A stretch of 14,404 nucleotides of DNA from Aureococcus anophagefferens (taxonomy: Eukaryota > Sar > Pelagophyceae > Pelagomonadales > Pelagomonadaceae), in NCBI RefSeq assembly GCF_000186865.1, contig NW_008705582.1:657629-672032 (forward strand), read 5' to 3'. Shown piece after piece: positions 8,330-14,404 of the stretch; position 1 is the first letter of the stretch; each line of letters starts with the position of its first letter. A program made the translations under genes and the position numbers. Under the pieces are notes generated by a model. It ran no database searches. It was not told the origin of the DNA and was given only the letters and a program-made list of their open reading frames with translations.

Positions 8330-8803
8330 ATCCGAGTTAGACCCACATCCTGCCTTCTGTGTTCGCTAGGGATCGAGATTCTGCGTAGAAGTGCTAGACA
8401 TATCAAGATTGCTCATGGTGTGGTATTCTTTTTCTTCCATCATCCTGGTAAAACACTGGGGTGCGCGCAACAGTCTCCAAAATCTTTTTGTGTTCCACCA
8501 TATTATCAACGCAGCCGACTCATGATCAGGCCGGGTCGGCTTGAGCAGGGGTTGACCACGAGCGGAGCGAGATTCCGGCCCACTGTTGTGGACGGGGGAA
8601 CCCATGCTTTGGGGCAATCTCGGTTAAGAGACGGGCGCGCTTCTAACCAAATTATTGCGCTGCGCCCATCGTTGAGTCCGGCGTCCGGCCTGTCGTGACT
8701 CCCAAGGGGACTGGGAGTGGATTGGATCGAGATAGTGTGCCGGCCGGATCGAGATAGTGTGCCCGTCATTATCTCGCAACCAAAAGACCACAGGCTGGCC
8801 AGC
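8330..8803. other. Intergenic region between convergent genes
   Basis: Lies between the stop of the Rdx-like gene and the stop of the kelch gene. Short open frames occur on both strands (plus 8420-8698, minus 8366-8617), but their products show no domain and are compositionally odd. The region presumably holds both 3' UTRs. Its right part contains a direct repeat and a copy of the dispersed GAGATA repeat. Confidence 0.45.
8724..8763. repeat. Two-copy direct repeat of 18 nt, period 22
   Basis: GGATCGAGATAGTGTGCC occurs at 8724-8741 and again at 8746-8763, separated by GGCC. The second copy is followed by CGTCATTATCTCGC, so GAGATAGTG (8751-8759) faces CATTATCTC (8767-8775) as an 8-of-9 inverted repeat. 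The sequence belongs to the same family as 4647-4690 and 14245-14264. It lies about 40 nt beyond the kelch stop, in its probable 3' UTR. Confidence 0.7.
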
Positions 8804-9814
8804 TCAAAACGAAAATTGCAGTTCGATAAGATCCGAAGTTGCCTGTTTGCCATTCCAACCACCAAAGATGTATAGGGTACCACCGACTGTGGTCATGGTG
8901 TGGCCATATTTGTGCATAGGCAGCGTGGCAGGAGCATGAGGCAGAATCCACTCGTTGGTGTTGGAACCGGTTCCATCGGAGGTGACTTTTAGAAAGTAGA
9001 ATGAGCCTGCACCCTTCTGCTTGCAGCCCATATTCTGAAGACCGCCGATACCCCAGCCTCCAAAGAGCGCAAGGCCGAAGTCCATATGAGCAGTGGCATG
9101 GCCATACCTTTTTGATGGCGGGCAACTTCCACCGATTGCAGGTTTCGTCCAAATCATCGTCTCCGTATCAAGTTGGCGCAGGTCATTGTAATACTCGGGC
9201 ACGGGGTCCTTCAAGCTCACATTGCAGCCGCCATAACAGAGAATCCTACCATCACTAAGTAGATCAAGAGTGTGCCCATATCGCGGGGACGGCAAAATCC
9301 CCGCGGATTTCGGCTGTACCCAGGTGAAGGTGTCGGAGTTAAAGACCCATAGATCACCCATGCAGTGTGTACGTCCATCCCAACCGCCATGAATGACAAT
9401 CTTCCTCCCAACAAGCAGCGACGCGTGAAAAAATCGAGGCGATGGACTCGCACTTGTCACTGAGACGGGTACCCAAGTCCACTCGACAAGATCGAGGAAG
9501 CTAGTGTCCCGCAGAGCTCCAGATTCACCCCGTCCTCCAAAGACAAACATACGTGAACCAACAAGTTCAACGGAATGACCATATCGAGGCGGTGGCGCAT
9601 CGCCGGAGCACTGCACTTTATGCCAGAGGCGATTTTCTGTATCTAGAACATATGTGTCGTTGTAATAGGCGAAGTTTCCGCCTGTAGTGTAACATGAACC
9701 CCCGAAAATTACTATCTGGTTTTCGGCCATGGTCGCCGTGTGTCCACCTCGCGCTGAGGGTCGATCTCCATCGATGACAGAAACAGCGTAGTCCAACATA
9801 CACGTCGACGACAT
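8804..9814 (-). CDS. Kelch-repeat beta-propeller protein
   Basis: Encodes 336 aa from a genuine ATG at 9814. Six kelch repeats are visible at about 20-68, 75-117, 124-168, 175-225, 232-293 and 299-336. Most have a PxxRxGH entry, a GG doublet after hydrophobic residues (IVIFGG, MFVFGG, IVIHGG, ILCYGG, LALFGG, LYIFGG) and a distal Trp. The fifth repeat is longer, with an insert around 258-285. Six repeats are enough for a closed propeller, a protein-binding platform. There is no F-box, BTB, acyl-CoA-binding or other partner domain, no signal peptide and no membrane segment. The protein is therefore an adaptor of unknown partner; many protist kelch proteins of this plain type exist. It is uninterrupted by introns, lies downstream of the Vps50 gene on the same strand, and converges with the Rdx-like gene. 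Domain identity is secure; function is not. Confidence 0.9.
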   Translation of the reverse strand: MSSTCMLDYAVSVIDGDRPSARGGHTATMAENQIVIFGGSCYTTGGNFAYYNDTYVLDTENRLWHKVQCSGDAPPPRYGHSVELVGSRMFVFGGRGESGALRDTSFLDLVEWTWVPVSVTSASPSPRFFHASLLVGRKIVIHGGWDGRTHCMGDLWVFNSDTFTWVQPKSAGILPSPRYGHTLDLLSDGRILCYGGCNVSLKDPVPEYYNDLRQLDTETMIWTKPAIGGSCPPSKRYGHATAHMDFGLALFGGWGIGGLQNMGCKQKGAGSFYFLKVTSDGTGSNTNEWILPHAPATLPMHKYGHTMTTVGGTLYIFGGWNGKQATSDLIELQFSF

Positions 9815-10425
9815 TCTGTACCCTAAGCTTCAAGCGACCGTGATTCCCACGAGTTCAGATCGCATTGTTGTGCGTTGCACATGAGAAGATACGTGTGTCT
9901 TTATTTGCGGGCGGGTCACGGGGCAAGCGCGGCCTGTCGGCCTGTTATTATAGTGCGCTTGGCGATAAGCCAGCAATCTAGGGGGGCTGCATATCATATG
10001 CTATGCTGGGTTGGATAGTAGCATACTCGGATTCTAATATCGGGGTAGAGAGATAGAAAGATATGTACCTTCTCCTTCTAACCACCGGACGCTAAGTTGA
10101 ATCGCGTCGATAAGTCAGTTCTAGCACCCACTTAGACTGCCCTTAACCTGTTACGGGGCCCCAAGGAACCCGAAACGCTCCCGACAGGTTTTCGCTACAG
10201 GTTTTGGTCGGCGGCTGGGGGCTTTACTCAGGCGCCGGGGGGGCGGGCGGGGTCCAAACTAGAAAGCGTCGAATTTCCCGCGTTCGATAGAGAGTTAGGT
10301 TTTGGTCGACAGAGGTCACCGTCGGCCGGTGGCTTACTCTGGACACGAGGCGTCGCCCCGTGCGGTCGGGCCTGTGCCTCACATCTGCATTGGATCAGCC
10401 AAAGCTACCCGAGGTAAGGCACTGC
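9815..10425. other. Intergenic region: kelch promoter side and Vps50 3' side
   Basis: About 610 nt without a supported gene. The part next to the kelch ATG carries, on the minus strand, an AAATAAA word at about 9899-9905, some 85-90 nt upstream of the ATG, which could be a TATA-like element. The part near Vps50 is GC-rich with G-runs (10216-10252) and two AGGTTTTGGTCG words at about 10199-10210 and 10297-10308. Short plus-strand frames at 10302-10596 show no recognisable product. Confidence 0.45.
10216..10252 (+). other. G-rich tract with G-quadruplex potential
   Basis: On the plus strand G5 at 10217-10221 is followed by runs of G7, G3 and G4 at about 10237-10252, separated by single C residues. 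This allows four G3 tracts with short loops. It lies about 175 nt beyond the Vps50 stop, so the transcript of that gene would carry the C-rich strand. A structural role is only a possibility. Confidence 0.45.
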
Positions 10426-13114
10426 CTATCTTTTGGTGTTGGCATATGCCCAGGTCTTCGTTTCGCGAGCTTTCAGGAGTGCGCTGAGATGTCGCTTGTG
10501 ATAATTCTCGTCGTTTTGGGTGATCCAAGTTCGCAAATCATGGTCATCGAAGTACCAAGCCTTAATGTAAGAGTCAACATATGCAGCTCCGCGTAATGGT
10601 CTAGCAGGCTGTATCTTGTCAAGTGAGAACTGGAGAACCTGAAGGTCCATCGACATGAGAGCTCGGCCCTCAGTAGAACACTTATGAATCATAGCAAATC
10701 CATCTACAAGAGCCTCGAAGGAAGCTTGCATGGCATTTGTCCAAATAAGCTCCTTCAAATTGCTGTGAGATAATGCTCCATCATTGGCTTTGCTTAATGA
10801 TGCCCACACACCTCTGAGCTTCGTGACAATTGCGTGGACGTAAAGATTACACTCCTCTTTAATAGTGTTGGTGAGCCAGACAGTTGCGCCCAGTGAATTG
10901 ATAGCCCACGATATACCTGGTGCTCCCACAAGTCTAGAGCCGACCACACGGTGGACGGAGCTCCTCAATTCTAAAGCGAGGCTTGTCGCAGTCTTGAGTC
11001 TACCCATTGTAGCACCACGATTGGTGTGTCTTAAATCGTACTTCAATATGCTCTTTACCGCATGGAGAAGAGCGTCTCGAGCAAAGAGTAAGGACTCTGC
11101 TGCAATGACAGCACCCTCGACCTCTGCGAGCCCCCTCGCTTCACCCAACTGACGACAGTACACCGCCTTAGCGAGCCGAGTGAGGTGAATGGACGATTTT
11201 TCGTAGGATGGTGTTTCAGCATCATGATATGATAGATGCTTCGCAGCAACAGCGGCAAGATAAGTCTCAAAATTTTCAAACAAGGTCTCTAGAGTTAGCA
11301 ATTTGACGCCCTTGAGCAGGGCAACGACCAGTACATATTGCACGGCAGATCGTTGGACACCGTGAAAGGCCGCCTGGGTCGCAAACAGCATCTGTCGATG
11401 TGACGCCTTCTTGACCTCGTGATCCAAAAGCGAGACATGCGCCTCCCAGCGAAAAGAGGTTCGTTCGTCCAAGAGAGATAACGTTTGGTTGAAGGCAGCG
11501 GCATTCAAGATTGTGGCCTGAAATTCAGCTCTAATTACAGTACTACTGAAGGCCCTCATCGAGTCGTTTTTGCCGCTTGTGTCGACACAAATCCATGGCT
11601 CACAGGTGAGCATCTGCTTCAAACCATCTAGTGTATCGGCTTGTAGAACTTTAAGGTATGGTAGGTAGATCAGATCTTGCAGGTCTGTGTCAGGGTCGAC
11701 GCTATTGCCAATCATAGAGAATCGTCTAACAGCCTCGAGGGCTTCAAGGGCAAGAACAATATCAGCAAGTCGTGATCGCCGTCGCCCTTCGTCAACGCCA
11801 CGGTGGTCTTTGACCGGGACATCGACAGCAATAACCCTGATGATTACACCCCTTGCGTGATAAAAGATGTCATTAACAATTCGAAGCAAGCTATGGCGAA
11901 CACTTTCGACCCTACCGGAGTTGGTTCTCGATTCAACACGTGAATTCGTCGCCAGCTTATCTCCAAGTAAGCTAGAGAGCTCTTCGCCAGTACTAATACT
12001 AGGCGATGCGCCATGCCATACTGCTGCGTCGTAAATTATTTTGATAAGCGTGATCGCTACAATGGAAAGAGCCACTGCCTTTGTTGCGATTGAGCCTTCA
12101 ATTGTGAAACTTGAAGCTGCATCAATGCGCGCGATCGCGTGCTGCTTAATCCGTTTGCTCAACCCAATGACCCGCGATGAGGAAACAGTTGCTGCTTCAG
12201 CGCAATTGGTTTCATCGAGCGTGGCATACACTGAGACAATCTCAGAGTACTTAGATTCATCAAACACTATATTGTTTTGAATGAGGCATTTGAGAGCATC
12301 GTCAACGATAGAGCTTAGCTTTGGGAAGATTTCCCGCACGTCTCTTCGAGTGACGTCGAGAATTATGATCCTTGATAAACTAGATTCAACCAAGGACATG
12401 TGAGCAGCGTGTGAGAGGGTAGTTGCGGCCATAAAATTACGAGCACTCATTGCTTCATACGCATCGTCGTTGATCTTCAACACCTCTACTATGTGTTTGG
12501 CTAGTGCGCAAACCTTCTCCAAACGACTTCGCCGCCTGCGATTCTGCAGTAGCTGTAACGTGTTGCTAATAACCTCCCGTTTTACATCGATGATCTTTCG
12601 CCGCGCATTGGTCGCCTGCACATTACTTTGACTAGCCACGTGTTTTATTGAACGCATGTGATAGATGCCCGTTATCAGCCCATCATATTTGTCCCGTACT
12701 GTATCCGTCAATGAAGATATGATAAGTGCCAAATTCCTCATCATATGAGCTAAATTCGCTGAGAGAAGTTCTGTTTCAGACATCCCAAGATCACTATGTC
12801 TTTCGTGTCCATAAGTACGTACGTCCTACATCAGACTTCATCAATAGGAAAGTTTGTTGAAACGGTTTTACCTCAATCATATACGCGCATCCATCAAAAC
12901 CCTCTGTGTAGAAGATGTCTGAGAGAGCTGGTTTCTCGAACTTGTAGGGTGGAAGAATGGAATGATTCTCACTTGGCGGGCACTGCACTCGAGTCGCCTG
13001 TCTTGCCATCCCATCCATCTTCATGAGCACCATATCACCGAAAACACTCAAGTTTTCTTCCAGTTGTCGCCCACAACTCGGTGCACCCAGTTGTACTGCC
13101 GCACTGGAGAGCAT
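10426..13114 (-). CDS. VPS50: Vps50/syndetin, EARP tethering complex subunit
   Basis: Exons 13114-12872 and 12825-10426 give 880 aa, near the roughly 960 aa of animal syndetin. With Vps51, Vps52 and Vps53, Vps50 forms EARP, which tethers vesicles for recycling from endosomes to the plasma membrane. The N-terminal part fits the Vps54-N-like domain: DIFYTEGFDGCAYMIE (66-81) matches the start of that domain in syndetin, followed by helices with NARRKI and a long region (about 100-270) resembling the LxIAKxxF...LxxxxxRRxxL pattern. The C-terminal signature is strong: KCSTEGRALMSMDLQ (796-810), then YVDSYIKAWYFDDHDLRTWI (830-849), as in syndetin family members. The middle is diverged. No signal or membrane segment is present, as expected for a peripheral helical rod. 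The kelch gene lies downstream on the same strand. The assignment rests on remembered family patterns, not a search. Confidence 0.85.
12826..12871 (-). other. 46-nt intron in the Vps50 gene
   Basis: On the minus strand the donor GTAAAA follows ATGATTGAG and the acceptor is TGATGTAG. The junction is phase 0. Read-through from exon 1 ends at a stop 84 nt later, and the exon 2 frame has a TAG exactly at the acceptor. Removing the intron joins the conserved FYTEGFDGCAYMIE block to the rest of the Vps54-N-like domain, which supports it. Confidence 0.7.
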
Positions 13115-13235
13115 CTTATGTGAGAGTGGACCTTTGCTGTACTGGTACCGTAGCGAAATTTGGTAAACGCACAGACATAAATGAAATTAAACCACGATCT
13201 TATCTACACCAAACTTGCAGCACCTCGCTTGACAC
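13115..13235. promoter_or_regulatory. Presumed Vps50 promoter region
   Basis: There is no in-frame ATG upstream of 13114 before a stop, so 13114 is the first available start of exon 1. The 120 nt upstream contains AT-rich words on the minus strand (TTTAATTTCATTTATG) at about 13178-13193 but no clear TATA box. If the tentative plus-strand gene at 13236 is real, this is a divergent promoter. Confidence 0.35.
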
Positions 13236-13940
13236 ATGTGTTGCAATTGCGCTGGTGAGTTTTGATCTGCGGGCAGTTTTTTCGAACGCGGCATGTTAAA
13301 TTTTCGTGCTGGCAGCGGCCAAGGAATTGGCCAGGGAGTCAGATGTGGCTGAGCTGATACAAGTGCAGCTTGGCTCGAGAGCGAAATCGAGCAAATGGAC
13401 CTCAAAGTTTTGCTCATGCTAGCTGTCATTACGGACCTCCCCCGGGCATCCCCTGGCCATCCTGGACGCGTCTGGGTCGGGGACAGTGCGCGGGCGCGCT
13501 GGACGCCCTTTCGCGCGTCGCGCGGCGACGCAGTGGTGCCGGAAAGGGCCCATTTCAGGGGCGGGGCCCAGCACGGTCGGTTGCGGAGCGACGAGATGCA
13601 GTCCAAACAGGACGTAGACCGTGCCGTAGCGTCGGCCGTGGGTCGAGAGTAGGTCGTAGGCCTCTCCTCGGGCTCGTCGTCGCAGCACCACACAGTCGAG
13701 TGAAACTCGCGCCGATTCGATGCGAGAGCGTCTCCGTCGAACAAGTCTTCCCCGACGAGATCCGTCGCGCGGCGGCCGCGGAGATCACTCCCAGAGGGGC
13801 CCAGGGGTAGGGCGTGGCCGCGCCAGCGGTTGACAGCGCCGCGCGCGTCGACACGGCGGCCGCGTCGCGTGCCGAAGCGCTGGAAGCGTCGGCCGGCGAG
13901 GCGCTTCGGCGTCGCCGAAGCGCCTGTACACACACTTAAC
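13236..13940 (+). other. GC-rich block with possible spliced plus-strand gene
   Basis: From about 13330 to 13940 the sequence is clearly richer in G+C than its neighbours, and several frames on both strands stay open, the longest being minus 13187-14062 (291 codons). None encodes a recognised domain. On the plus strand one model starts at ATG 13236 (MCCNCA), uses a perfect GTGAGT donor at 13255 and a GGCAG acceptor at 13315 (61 nt), and enters a helical segment AKELARESDVAELIQ (13317-13361). Further exons are unclear. At 13811-13939 the plus frame reads as an Ala-rich helix ending in TAA. I cannot tell whether this is a diverged gene, a GC-rich first exon or non-coding. Confidence 0.25.
13899..13925. 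repeat. Perfect 13-bp inverted repeat around one base
   Basis: AGGCGCTTCGGCG (13899-13911), T, then CGCCGAAGCGCCT (13913-13925). A third copy of the core GCCGAAGCGC lies at 13871-13880. It would form a very stable hairpin in DNA or RNA. It is not followed by a T-tract. It sits at the right border of the GC-rich block. Confidence 0.8.
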
Positions 13941-14404
13941 AGCGCATAACTCAGCGAGATCGTGGTCCGCGAAGAAAATTCAAGCGGCGCCTGATTGCCC
14001 CGAGCCAGGCGCACGCTGCGCGCACCTCCACTCCATTTTGTCCACTGGGACGAGAACTGCACTTTTGTATCAACTCAGCCACAGATAGTGGTCAAGTTTA
14101 AGTACTGGCGCCGACAGTGACCGCACTCAGGATGAGACGCGGACAGGCCAATCTTGCGATGAGCCCCCCCTGGAGGCCCACCGGCGGCCACACTAGAGAG
14201 ATAGAGGGTTTTGTATCCCCCTAGTGGCTCGCTGGTACAGAGCCTAACGAGATAGTAAACTCCGACACGGGGAGGCAGCCTAATGGGGCTGCCCTGCCGT
14301 GTGAGGGTGAACTATCGAGGTTACGCAGTGGCGGTACACCGGCGTCTCTGTTATCCTCACGTCACCTCAGCTGCCGTAGTATACGGGGGCCGGGGCTACT
14401 GGGA
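13941..14404. other. Right-edge non-coding stretch
   Basis: No gene is supported. The stretch contains a copy of the dispersed GAGATAGTA repeat that forms the left arm of a long imperfect hairpin (listed separately), and a short C6 run at 14165-14170. Minus-strand open frames entering from 14062 are explained by the GC-rich block. Confidence 0.45.
14245..14322. repeat. Long imperfect hairpin containing a dispersed-repeat copy
   Basis: The left arm runs from AACGAGATAGTAAACTCC through GACACGG to GGCAGCC (14280). After six bases (TAATGG) it is answered by GGCTGCC (14287) through CCGTGTGAGG to GAACTATCGAGGTT (14322). The arms are about 35 nt with a few mismatches and a small bulge. The left arm belongs to the repeat family at 4647-4690. 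It could be a miniature inverted-repeat element or a structured RNA precursor. Confidence 0.6.

Noticed and set aside
8506..8883. 125-codon minus-strand frame overlapping the kelch 3' end
   Set aside because: It runs in another frame through the kelch C-terminus and the direct repeat, so it is a shadow.
13808..13810. In-frame TAG that might be read through or recoded
   Set aside because: Stops are used normally at the ends of the confident genes, and an intron or a non-coding explanation is simpler.
13187..14062. 291-codon open frame on the minus strand
   Set aside because: It crosses the GC-rich block where several frames on both strands stay open, opens without a strong start context, has no recognisable domain and reads as Arg/Ser/Ala/Pro-rich low-complexity sequence.
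1..14404. tRNA, rRNA, CRISPR arrays, bacterial promoters or operons
   Set aside because: No tRNA B-box or cloverleaf, rRNA core, regularly spaced repeats or Shine-Dalgarno pattern were recognised by eye on either strand.

Overview
This looks like a stretch of nuclear DNA from a compact-genome, probably flagellated, unicellular eukaryote. The proteins are of eukaryotic types: a PDZ-like protein, a very basic multi-IQ-motif/coiled-coil protein, an EF-hand protein, a kelch propeller, and a Vps50/syndetin subunit of the EARP tethering complex. Several frames can only be joined by very short GT-AG introns; the best supported are 43-65 nt. No bacterial operon logic, tRNA, rRNA or CRISPR array was seen. 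I cannot place the organism more precisely from this sequence alone.

Layout from left to right. A non-coding left edge carries two strong inverted repeats (9-62, 84-121). Two plus-strand genes follow: a PDZ-domain protein (ATG 289 to stop 753) and, 84 nt later, a protein of about 1,050 aa with many IQ motifs and a C-terminal coiled coil (838/928-4071). The last 21 codons of the IQ gene, with its stop, are duplicated 121 nt downstream. A gene-poor 1.26 kb gap follows. Then comes an EF-hand gene on the minus strand (5337-6128, probably with 5' exons up to 6288). It shares a divergent promoter region of about 255 nt with a plus-strand gene that I reconstruct as six exons (6544-8329, 507 aa). That gene contains a thioredoxin-like Rdx (SelW/MIEN1-like) domain without the usual CxxC, plus a long unrecognised C-terminus. 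A six-repeat kelch protein (8804-9814, minus) converges on it. Vps50/syndetin (10426-13114, minus, one 46-nt intron) lies upstream of kelch. The right end is a GC-rich block (about 13330-13940) with overlapping open frames and a perfect 13-bp inverted repeat, then a non-coding edge with a long imperfect hairpin.

The genes do not form an obvious single pathway. Vps50 acts in endosome recycling. The IQ, EF-hand, kelch and Rdx-like proteins are of kinds often found in calcium/calmodulin signalling or flagella, but that link is inference. The most interesting items are the Rdx-like fusion protein with its repeated TLGGIS motif, the duplicated gene tail, the consistently tiny introns, and a low-copy dispersed GAGATAGTG repeat with hairpin structure.
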